Shown here: piece by piece, positions 1 to 5,712 of the stretch
How the letters are laid out: the number at the start of each line of letters is the position of its first letter
Position numbering within the stretch: the first letter of the stretch is position 1
Assembly (NCBI GenBank): GCA_016793585.1
Contig: JAEUJR010000298.1
Coordinates: forward strand, 1-10,389
Origin: Archangium sp.
GTDB lineage: Bacteria; Myxococcota; Myxococcia; Myxococcales; Myxococcaceae
Direction of reading: 5' to 3'
Length of the DNA: 10,389 bases
Translations under genes and position numbers: made by a program
The notes under the pieces: generated by a model
What the model saw: the letters and a program-made list of their open reading frames with translations, nothing else
The model's database searches: none
What the model was told of the DNA's origin: nothing

Positions 1-741
1 GTCTCTCGCCACCGGCACGCCGATGAGCTTCTCGAACACCGCCTCGAGCGACTTCACCTCGTTGCGCGCGATGAGCTCGGCCACCGGGCCTTCGTCGACG
101 AGCTTGCCCGCGCGAATGATGCCGGCGTGCGTGGCGAGCCGTTCGGCAATCTCGAGCACGTGCGTGGTGAGCAGCAACGTCACGCCCCGCCGCGAGAGCT
201 CGGCCAAGAGTTCGCGAATCACGCCTGCCGCGATGACGTCGATGCCTTCGAAGGGCTCGTCGAGGAACACGAGGTCGGGCGCGTGCACCAGCGCGGCGGC
301 GATGGCGAGGCGTCGGCGCATGCCCTTCGAGTACTCCGCCACCAACGCGCTGCCTTTGTACGAGAGCTCGGTGAGCGTCAGCAGCTCTTCGGCGCGACGC
401 TCCGATTCTTCGCCGGGCAGCCCGTGCATGCGGCCGCAGAACGTCAGGTATTGCCGGCCCGTGAGCCGCTCGAACAGCGACAGCTCTTCGGGCACCACGC
501 CGATGCGCGACTTGATGGCGAGCGGGTCTTTCACCGCGTCGAGCCCCAGCAGCGTGAGCGTGCCGCCGTCGGGCGCGTAGATGCCCGTCAGCAACGAGAT
601 GGTCGTCGACTTGCCGGCGCCGTTGGGCCCGAGGAACGCGTAGAAGCTGCCCCTCGGAATCGTCATGTCGAGCGAATTGACGGCGGTGAAGTCACCGAAC
701 CGCTTCGTCAGGCCCCTCGCTTCCACCGCCGCCGTCGTCAC
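1..741 (-). CDS. ABC transporter ATP-binding protein (C-terminus cut by window edge)
   Basis: This is the ATPase subunit of an ABC transporter, which hydrolyses ATP at the inner face of the membrane to drive a separate permease. The 247 visible residues contain the full nucleotide-binding domain: Walker A GPNGAGKST (residues 38-46), a variant signature YSKGM (137-141), Walker B LVFLDEP (157-163) and the switch histidine in TTH (194). The usual Q-loop glutamine appears as glutamate (VVPEE, 82-86). The pattern resembles ATPases of ABC-2 type exporters (CcmA/YadG-like), but the substrate cannot be told. The GTG start at 741 is the only reasonable choice, because an in-frame TAG lies three codons upstream (751-753). 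The permease is probably the next gene off the left edge. No permease lies on the right, where the neighbour is divergent. Confidence 0.93.
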   Translation of the reverse strand, partial: MTTAAVEARGLTKRFGDFTAVNSLDMTIPRGSFYAFLGPNGAGKSTTISLLTGIYAPDGGTLTLLGLDAVKDPLAIKSRIGVVPEELSLFERLTGRQYLTFCGRMHGLPGEESERRAEELLTLTELSYKGSALVAEYSKGMRRRLAIAAALVHAPDLVFLDEPFEGIDVIAAGVIRELLAELSRRGVTLLLTTHVLEIAERLATHAGIIRAGKLVDEGPVAELIARNEVKSLEAVFEKLIGVPVARD

Positions 742-767
742 CCCGTGGTTCTACCCGAGGCGTCTCT

Positions 768-799
768 CCCCACCATCCGGCAGACGTCCGACGGTGGGG
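768..799. repeat. Imperfect inverted repeat in the divergent intergenic region
   Basis: Seven-base arms CCCCACC (768-774) and GGTGGGG (793-799) can pair, and the stem can continue after a mismatch with two more pairs. It lies 27 bp upstream of the ABC ATPase start, so it would be a hairpin in that gene's leader if transcription begins beyond 799. On the plus strand it is followed only by CTTT, which is too weak a T-run to call a terminator. It could be an operator, a leader hairpin or nothing. The pairing is seen; any role is inference. Confidence 0.4.
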
Positions 800-815
800 C
801 TTTGCGGCTGATCAT

Positions 816-845
816 TTGAAGCAACCGCCCCCTTTCGGGTACAGG
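816..845 (+). promoter_or_regulatory. Weak candidate promoter for the Cys-rich protein gene
   Basis: TTGAAG (816-821) and TACAGG (840-845) sit 18 bp apart, about 60 bp before the ATG at 904. The first hexamer matches the -35 consensus at four of six positions and the second is a poor -10. In a genome this GC-rich such matches arise by chance, so this is only the best-placed candidate in the gap. Confidence 0.2.
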
Positions 846-862
846 GGACGAACGGGCTGTTG

Positions 863-880
863 CCTCGTTGGCCGACGAGG
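863..880. promoter_or_regulatory. Near-perfect 18-bp palindrome, possible operator
   Basis: CCTCGTTGGCCGACGAGG reads almost identically on both strands: the six outer bases on each side pair perfectly and the GGCC core is self-complementary, leaving one mismatched pair. It lies 23 bp before the ATG of the Cys-rich protein and downstream of the only candidate promoter, a position suited to a repressor site or a leader hairpin next to the ribosome binding site. No regulator gene is adjacent. Confidence 0.35.
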
Positions 881-903
881 GCGCCCTGGGGAGCCGTTCC
901 ACC

Positions 904-2268
904 ATGTCGATGACGATGATGCGTTGGGTGATGACCGGGTTCGTCGTGGGAATGCTCGCGTCTGCGGGCTCGTCGTGTGGCGGTCAGGCGCCGTGCAACG
1001 CGACGACCTGCACGGGCTGCTGTGATGCGACCGGTAAGTGCCAGCTGGGCAACAGCAACACCGCCTGCGGCGCGCGCGCTCAGGCCTGCACCTCGTGTGG
1101 CCTCGGCCAGACCTGCATGTTCGGCGGCACGTGCTCGAGCAACACCGGCACCGGCGGCGGCACCGGCTCGACGGGTGGTGGCTTCAGCCCGACGGGCGGC
1201 GGCTTCACGACGGGCGGCGGCTTCACGACGGGTGGCGGCTTCACGACGGGCGGCGGCTTCACGACGGGCGGCGGGCTCGCGACGGGCGGTGGCCTCGCGA
1301 CGGGCGGTGGCCTCGCGACGGGCGGTGGCTCGGGCTCGTGCTCCTCGGCGAACTGCGTCGGCTGCTGTCTGAACGGCACGTGCCAGGGCGGCGCGAGCGC
1401 GACGGCCTGTGGCCGCAACGGCGTCACGTGCTCGGTGTGTACGCCGGGCGTCTGCACGGCCCAGGGCGTCTGTCAGGGCGGCACGGGCGGTGGCAGCGCG
1501 ACGGGCGGCGGCGGCGCGACGGGTGGCGGCGGGCCTGCCTGCAACACCTGCATGGCGAACTCGGGCGGCTCGCTGGTGTGTGTGCCGACTGGCGTGAACA
1601 ACAACGTCACCACCTGCGGCCGTAACGGCGGCAGCTGCCAGAACTGCCTCACCACGGGGTTCACGAGCTGCGTCGGCGGCGTGTGCTCGGGCTCGAACAC
1701 GGGCGGGGGCGGCTCGTTCCCCGTCGGAGGCGGCTCGGCCACGGGTGGCGGCGGCTCGGGCACGGGCGGCGGCGGCTCGGGAACCGGCGGCGGCTGCGTT
1801 CAGATTCCGTCGATTGCCAGCAACGCCTACGTCATCGGCGGCTTCAACTCGAACGACGCGGGCACGTCTGAGCTGCTCTACGCGCTGGGCGCGCTCAGCG
1901 TGAACCAGGACGCCGGCACCGGCCTGCTCATCTTCAACGAGTTCTACTGGGGTGGCCCCAGCCAACGCCCGTTCTTCCCGCGGTCGTTCACGCTCTCGAG
2001 CTCCGAGACGTGGGCGACCTGCCTCGACTGCTTCTTCATTCGAACGTGCACACTCGACCTGCAGCAGTGCTCGATCGGCGGCTACTACGCGCTCACGGGC
2101 TCGGGCACGTTGACCTCGGGCACCTTCAACGCTGCGGCGGGCTCGTTCTCGGGCACCGCCTCGAACCTGAACTTCGTCGCCTGGGACTTCCAGACCGATG
2201 CGCCCTCGACGACGTCATCGGTCTGCATCGACGTCGGGTCGTTGAGCTGGTCGACGACCTGGCCGTGA
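904..2268 (+). CDS. Exported Cys-rich modular protein with TGGG-repeat linkers
   Basis: I recognise the style (myxobacterial surface or secreted protein) but no named family. The 454-residue product starts with a signal peptide (hydrophobic about residues 8-24). The first cysteine after it, in GSSC (22-25), could be a poor lipobox, so lipidation is uncertain. Three Cys-rich modules follow: 31-77 and 146-190, ten cysteines each with nearly the same spacing (C-x4-C-x2-CC, then CG, C-x2-C), and 213-261 with eight. Gly/Thr linkers separate them, the first being a hexapeptide repeat (90-142). The C-terminal 157 residues form a different domain, rich in Ser, Thr and aromatic residues, with several cysteines. 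The ATG at 904 is preferred over an in-frame TTG at 868 because GGGGAG lies about 11 bp upstream and the signal peptide then begins at residue 1. A likely role is an extracytoplasmic disulfide-stabilised structural or binding protein. Confidence 0.85.
   Translation: MSMTMMRWVMTGFVVGMLASAGSSCGGQAPCNATTCTGCCDATGKCQLGNSNTACGARAQACTSCGLGQTCMFGGTCSSNTGTGGGTGSTGGGFSPTGGGFTTGGGFTTGGGFTTGGGFTTGGGLATGGGLATGGGLATGGGSGSCSSANCVGCCLNGTCQGGASATACGRNGVTCSVCTPGVCTAQGVCQGGTGGGSATGGGGATGGGGPACNTCMANSGGSLVCVPTGVNNNVTTCGRNGGSCQNCLTTGFTSCVGGVCSGSNTGGGGSFPVGGGSATGGGGSGTGGGGSGTGGGCVQIPSIASNAYVIGGFNSNDAGTSELLYALGALSVNQDAGTGLLIFNEFYWGGPSQRPFFPRSFTLSSSETWATCLDCFFIRTCTLDLQQCSIGGYYALTGSGTLTSGTFNAAAGSFSGTASNLNFVAWDFQTDAPSTTSSVCIDVGSLSWSTTWP
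1171..1329 (+). repeat. In-frame 18-bp tandem repeats coding TGGGFT / TGGGLA
   Basis: After one 21-bp variant (TGGGFSP, 1171-1191) there are four 18-bp units for TGGGFT (1192-1263), three for TGGGLA (1264-1317) and a final TGGG. Units at 1192, 1210 and 1246 are identical in DNA, and the one at 1228 differs by one base. The identity includes synonymous positions, which points to recent unit duplication by slippage or recombination and not to selection on protein alone. Changes in unit number would lengthen or shorten a flexible linker without shifting the frame. Confidence 0.9.
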
Positions 2269-2271
2269 CCG

Positions 2272-3588
2272 TCAGCCCGTCACGCGGGGCTTGAGCTCTT
2301 CGGCCACCGCGTCGATGGCGCTGGCGAGCGCGGCGCCTTCGGCCAGCAACCGGGCCTTGAGGCGCTGGCGCGAGAAGAAGAGAAAGAACACCCGCGCGTC
2401 ACGAAAGGCCGCCGCGCGCCGCTCGAGGTACCAGCGGGTGAAGAGCGCGAGCGCCGGCACCACCGCGAGGCTCACGAGCCCGGCCGGCCCCCACTGAAGC
2501 CACGACAGCACCACCACCAGCGCCCACCAGAACGGCGCGAGCAACAGCAGCGTCAGCACCTTCACCGTCGACTCGGTGTCCTTCTCGGGCTTCGTCACCG
2601 CCACCAGGCCGATGGGAACCCAGTAGGGCACGAAGAAGACGACCATGCCGGCGAGGAACACCGGCAGCCCGAGCAGCCAGACGAGGTTGCGCAGCACGAA
2701 GCGCGCGACCGTCGCGGGCCGGTACTCGAACGTCAGCTCCTCGGGCCGCACCTGCACGAGGTCGAGCCGGCGTCGAAAGCCCACCACCTCGTGTTTGAGC
2801 CCCTCGAAGCGCTCGGGCTGCTCGGCGCGCAGCAGCGACAGGCCACGCGCGAACGCCTTCTGCCGCTCGACGTCGCCCGCCTGGTCGCCCTGTTTCAACG
2901 CGTAGAGCGCCTCGGCCGTCTCGACGAGCGGCAGGTCTTCCCACCGCTCGAGGTTGAGCGTGATGCCCTGCAGCGCCTCGGCGATGGCGTCGGTGAGGCG
3001 GCGCACGGCCTCGGCGTCTCTCGAGCCGTCGGCGGTGGCGAACGCCGAGACCTCGAGGGGCGCGCCGACCTCGACGTGCACGAGGCTCTTGAAGCGGTTC
3101 TTCTCGGCGTAGGTGATGCCGACCGGCACGATGCGCACCGGCGCGCCCTTCGCGAACGCGTCGAGGGCGATGCGCGCGCAGCCCGTCTTCAGCTCGGCCA
3201 GCTGCGGCTCGGAGTGGCTCTTGCCCTCGGGAAAAATCGTGATGGCGCGCGCCTTCACCAGCGCGTCGACGCTCGCCGTCAGCGTGGAGTCGTTCTTCGT
3301 CGTGTCGCCCGCCCCGTCCTGCTTGCGGAACACCGGCAGCGCGTCGAGGCCCTTCAGAATCCACCCCAGCACCGGCATTCGAAACAGCGGCGCCTTCGCG
3401 AGGAAGGTGACGTGTCGGTCGACGAGCACGAAGAGCAGCCCCGGGTCGACGAGGCCGTTGGGGTGGTTGCCGACGAAGATGACGGGGCCCTTCGCCGAGA
3501 GCGCCTGCGCCGGGTCGATGACGGCCTCGACGCGGAAGAAGTTCCGCAAGAGCAGCGACATCACGAAACGGAAGGCCCGATAGAACAC
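2272..3588 (-). CDS. Membrane-bound 1-acylglycerol-3-phosphate acyltransferase family protein (PlsC-like)
   Basis: The product probably moves an acyl chain onto a glycerophosphate or lysophospholipid at the inner membrane. The 438 residues begin with a short hydrophobic stretch, then carry the acyltransferase blocks: NHPNGLVDP (41-49) with catalytic H42 and D48, LPVFRKQD (84-91), FPEGKSH (119-125) and IVPVGITY (153-160). H and D are five residues apart, where classic PlsC has four. Similar NHxN-type spacing is known in Gat/Sct1-like acyltransferases. The C-terminal half, from about 280, contains hydrophobic stretches (about 287-318 and 329-374) expected to span the membrane, making the protein longer than the usual 240-residue PlsC. 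The start is GTG at 3588 without a clear ribosome binding site. It lies 1 bp after the stop of the small upstream gene, which suggests translational coupling. Exact substrate is unknown. Confidence 0.88.
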   Translation of the reverse strand: MFYRAFRFVMSLLLRNFFRVEAVIDPAQALSAKGPVIFVGNHPNGLVDPGLLFVLVDRHVTFLAKAPLFRMPVLGWILKGLDALPVFRKQDGAGDTTKNDSTLTASVDALVKARAITIFPEGKSHSEPQLAELKTGCARIALDAFAKGAPVRIVPVGITYAEKNRFKSLVHVEVGAPLEVSAFATADGSRDAEAVRRLTDAIAEALQGITLNLERWEDLPLVETAEALYALKQGDQAGDVERQKAFARGLSLLRAEQPERFEGLKHEVVGFRRRLDLVQVRPEELTFEYRPATVARFVLRNLVWLLGLPVFLAGMVVFFVPYWVPIGLVAVTKPEKDTESTVKVLTLLLLAPFWWALVVVLSWLQWGPAGLVSLAVVPALALFTRWYLERRAAAFRDARVFFLFFSRQRLKARLLAEGAALASAIDAVAEELKPRVTG

Positions 3589-3589
3589 G

Positions 3590-3799
3590 TCAGCGCTTGG
3601 GGTCGGTGCGCTGGAGGAAGTCCTTCTTCGTCTCGTAGCCCTGCCGCGCGAGGCGTTGCTTCTCGATGAGGTCGGCCGCCTCTTTCAACACGCCCGCGAG
3701 CTTGCGCAGGCCATCGGTGACGGCGCGCTCGAGGCGCTCCTGTCGCTCGGCCTGTGCGGCGGTGGAGTTCTCCCGGCGAAAGAGCAGTGGTAGGCGCAT
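3590..3799 (-). CDS. Small charged alpha-helical protein, function unknown
   Basis: I do not recognise this 69-residue protein. It is rich in Arg, Lys, Glu and Ala, with residues 14-50 looking like a continuous amphipathic helix or short coiled coil. There is no signal peptide, membrane segment or Cys. Its codons end mostly in G or C, as expected for a real gene here. It lies immediately before the acyltransferase on the same strand, its TGA one base from that gene's GTG, so the two are probably co-transcribed and coupled. The frame is open further upstream into the divergent dehydrogenase gene. ATG at 3799 is chosen because it avoids that overlap, but a GTG at 3814 with a G-rich stretch upstream is a fair alternative. 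Confidence 0.6.
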   Translation of the reverse strand: MRLPLLFRRENSTAAQAERQERLERAVTDGLRKLAGVLKEAADLIEKQRLARQGYETKKDFLQRTDPKR

Positions 3800-3839
3800 G
3801 CGTCGCGCGGGCACTCTACGCCCCCGCCCGGAGCAATTC

Positions 3840-4733
3840 ATGACCATCCGACACGTGGGCTTTCTCGGCCTCGGCCTCATGGGCAGCCGCATGGCGCTCA
3901 ACCTGAAGAAGAAGGGCTTCGAGGTGACGGTGTGGAATCGCTCGGCGGCGCGCGCCGAGGCGCTGAAGGCACACGGCATTCACGTCGCCAGGACGCCCGC
4001 GCAGGTCGCGCAGGTGGCCGATGCGTTCTGCACCTGCGTCGCCGACGTCGCCGCGCTGCGTGAGGTGGCGCTGGGGAAGGATGGACTCCTTTCCACCGCG
4101 AAGGCAGGGCAGCTCTTCATCGACTTCTCCACGGTGTCGGTCGCGCTCGTGCAGGAGCTGGGAGCCGCCTTCTCGGCGAAGGGCGTCGACGTCATCGACG
4201 CGCCCGTCACCGGCTCGAAGAACGGCGCCGAGAAGGGCACGCTCGTGATCATGGCCGGCGGGTCAGAAGCGGCGATGGCGCGCGCCCAGCCGGTCTTCCA
4301 GGCCGTCGGTGAGAAGGTCGTTCACTGCGGCGCGCTCGGCGCCGGCACCCAGGTGAAGCTCGCGGGCAACGGGCTCATCGCGGCGATGCTGCAGGCGTTC
4401 TCTGAAGGGCTGCTGCTCACCTCGAAGGCGGGCGTCGACCCGAAGAAGTTCATCGAGGTCGTGCAGGCCTCGGGCTTCCGCTCGCCGTACTTCGACTTCA
4501 AGGGCAAGGCGCTGCTCGAGCGTGACTTCTCGACGCACTTCTCCATCGACCTCATGCACAAGGACCTCACGCTGCTGGTCGAGAACGCCGCCGTGCACCG
4601 CGTGCCGACGCCCTCGGCCGCCGCGATGAAAGAGACGTACGCGTTCGCGCGCGCCGCCGGAAAAGGCGAGGCCGACATCGGCGCCGTCATCACCGCCTAC
4701 GAAGACGTCGTGAAGCACCACCTCAAGGGCTGA
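3840..4733 (+). CDS. NAD(P)-dependent beta-hydroxyacid dehydrogenase (glyoxylate/succinic-semialdehyde reductase-like)
   Basis: This cytoplasmic enzyme belongs to the 3-hydroxyisobutyrate dehydrogenase family, which interconverts beta- or gamma-hydroxyacids and the matching aldehydes or oxoacids. The 297 residues have the normal family length. The Rossmann motif GLGLMG is at 10-15, and Asn-Arg after the second strand (33-34) suggests NADPH preference. The substrate loop DAPVTGSK (120-127) has GSK where 3-hydroxyisobutyrate dehydrogenases have GG, as in plant GLYR1 and Geobacter gamma-hydroxybutyrate dehydrogenase. Catalytic Lys173 and Asn177 lie in KLAGN, and Lys241 in HKDL. The ATG at 3840 follows GGAG at 3830-3833 with six bases between, a good ribosome binding site, although the frame is open further upstream. 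The next gene starts 17 bp after the stop. The reductase subtype is inferred from motifs; the family call is firm. Confidence 0.92.
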   Translation: MTIRHVGFLGLGLMGSRMALNLKKKGFEVTVWNRSAARAEALKAHGIHVARTPAQVAQVADAFCTCVADVAALREVALGKDGLLSTAKAGQLFIDFSTVSVALVQELGAAFSAKGVDVIDAPVTGSKNGAEKGTLVIMAGGSEAAMARAQPVFQAVGEKVVHCGALGAGTQVKLAGNGLIAAMLQAFSEGLLLTSKAGVDPKKFIEVVQASGFRSPYFDFKGKALLERDFSTHFSIDLMHKDLTLLVENAAVHRVPTPSAAAMKETYAFARAAGKGEADIGAVITAYEDVVKHHLKG

Positions 4734-4750
4734 ACGGGGAGAGTCGTTCG

Positions 4751-5338
4751 ATGTCGACGATGCAGCGAGTGGGAGTTGCGGTGGTGGCGCTGGGCCTGTT
4801 GGGGCTTGGCGTCTTTCTCGTGGTCGGGAAGAGCGAAGAGCCGCAAGCCGTGAGTCCTTTGGTGAAGGCGCCCGTGCTGGCCGCCCCGACGCCGCCGCCG
4901 CCGCCGACGACGACGGCTCCCGAAGCAGCGCCCGCACCAGCGAACCCGGTCGCGGTGGTACCCACGGCGCCAGCGGCTGCTGGTGGCGGTGCCGCGGCCG
5001 CCATGCCCCAGGTCGAGCTCGCGCCGTCACCCTTCGAGACCAGCGACTCGGCCGAGCTGCAGTACGCGACGAAGCTCGTGCTCGGCGACAACACCGGCCC
5101 GACGGAGTGGAAGAAGGCCGTCGAGGTGTTCCAGCGCTGCCTCGACCAGAACCCGAAGAACCACCTCTGCAAACGAGGCGTGGCCGCGGCCTGGGAGCGC
5201 ATCGACTCCGACGGCGGCCTGCCCACCACCGGGCTCAAGGTCGAAAGCCTCGGCACCCCCACGCTCGACGCCACCGCCCGCGACAAGCGGGTGCGGCCCG
5301 ATGGGCTCCAGGCCCCTGCGATTCAAGAGCGGGAGTGA
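4751..5338 (+). CDS. Membrane-anchored protein with Pro/Ala linker and TPR-like domain
   Basis: The 195-residue product has one hydrophobic segment (about 6-26) with few charges before it, so it is probably an N-terminal anchor with the rest in the periplasm. A Pro/Ala/Thr/Gly-rich spacer (about 40-86) follows, of the kind that crosses the periplasm or peptidoglycan. Residues about 101-150 form a helical TPR-like unit (paired helices around KKAVEVFQRCLDQNPKN), with two cysteines at 130 and 140 that could pair. The ATG at 4751 has GGGGAGAG seven bases upstream. It lies 17 bp after the dehydrogenase on the same strand and may be in its operon, though the functions show no link. The C-terminal end from about 186 has less typical codons and may reflect a shifted frame (see 5301-5660). 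No specific function can be named. Confidence 0.75.
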   Translation: MSTMQRVGVAVVALGLLGLGVFLVVGKSEEPQAVSPLVKAPVLAAPTPPPPPTTTAPEAAPAPANPVAVVPTAPAAAGGGAAAAMPQVELAPSPFETSDSAELQYATKLVLGDNTGPTEWKKAVEVFQRCLDQNPKNHLCKRGVAAAWERIDSDGGLPTTGLKVESLGTPTLDATARDKRVRPDGLQAPAIQERE

Positions 5339-5660
5339 TTCACAACCTGCGCTACCGCCATTGACTGGCAATCTCGCGCAGGTCCTCAATCATCTGAATT
5401 TAGAGGCATTTCATTCGACGATTGCTGTAAACACCTTCACACGGCGGTTGATTTACCGATTTTCACAGGTGGTCTTGAGGCCTGGTGAATTCGAGCGGTA
5501 TTTCCCCCGGCCCATGAACGACGGACAGCTGGTGAAGCTCGACAACGGAGCGCTGGCGCAGGTGAAGCGGGTGGCGGTCAACGGCGCGTCGTACGCGACG
5601 TTGCTGGTGGCCATCGAGGTGCCGCCGGCGCCGCGCCGCGAATCCGAGGGTCGCGGCTGA
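5301..5660 (+). CDS. Uncertain small gene or shifted remainder of the preceding gene
   Basis: An open plus frame of 119 codons overlaps the end of the TPR-like gene in another frame. I do not recognise it. The part from about 5361 reads like ordinary protein (VLRPGEFERYFPRP, then KLDNGALAQVKRVAVNG), and from 5514 the codons are typical of this genome. Possible starts are ATG 5301, TTG 5361 and ATG 5514; none has a convincing ribosome binding site. The middle, 5371-5470, is only about 45% GC by my hand count, against roughly two thirds in the surroundings, suggesting regulatory DNA, transferred DNA or a decaying gene. A frame slip near 5320 would join this to the TPR-like protein as a single polypeptide of about 300 residues. 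If it is not coding, 5339-5712 is a 374-bp gap with no other feature apart from a hairpin at 5635-5657. Confidence 0.4.
   Translation: MGSRPLRFKSGSDSQPALPPLTGNLAQVLNHLNLEAFHSTIAVNTFTRRLIYRFSQVVLRPGEFERYFPRPMNDGQLVKLDNGALAQVKRVAVNGASYATLLVAIEVPPAPRRESEGRG
5635..5657 (+). terminator. GC-rich hairpin at the end of the 5301-5660 frame
   Basis: Perfect seven-base arms GCCGCGA (5635-5641) and TCGCGGC (5651-5657) enclose a nine-base loop, and the stop TGA of the open frame follows directly. There is no real T-tract (TGATCCTT), so it is a weak intrinsic terminator at best. It could separate the upstream plus-strand genes from the kinase gene that starts 55 bp later. Confidence 0.25.
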
Positions 5661-5712
5661 TCCTTCCGCTTCGACAATCCTCCCCGTCGCTGGTCTCGTA
5701 GGCTGTCCCACC

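Noticed and set aside
1171..1329. Regular repeats that could suggest a CRISPR array
   Set aside because: The units are contiguous 18-bp coding repeats without spacers, inside a well-supported gene.
751..1965. A 404-codon open frame on the minus strand opposite the Cys-rich protein
   Set aside because: Its product is low-complexity Ala/Arg text created by the Gly-rich repeats on the other strand. The plus-strand product has a signal peptide, ordered Cys modules and a ribosome binding site.
2249..2259. GGTCGACGACC as a hairpin terminator between the convergent genes at 2268/2272
   Set aside because: The arms leave a loop of one base, which cannot form, and the sequence is explained by codons.
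2399..3364. A 321-codon minus-strand frame overlapping the acyltransferase in another phase
   Set aside because: The Arg/Gly/Ala-rich product lacks motifs. The acyltransferase frame contains all the expected catalytic blocks.
2791..3669. A 292-codon plus-strand frame opposite the acyltransferase
   Set aside because: The composition is that of an antisense shadow, and it runs across the junction of two better-supported genes.
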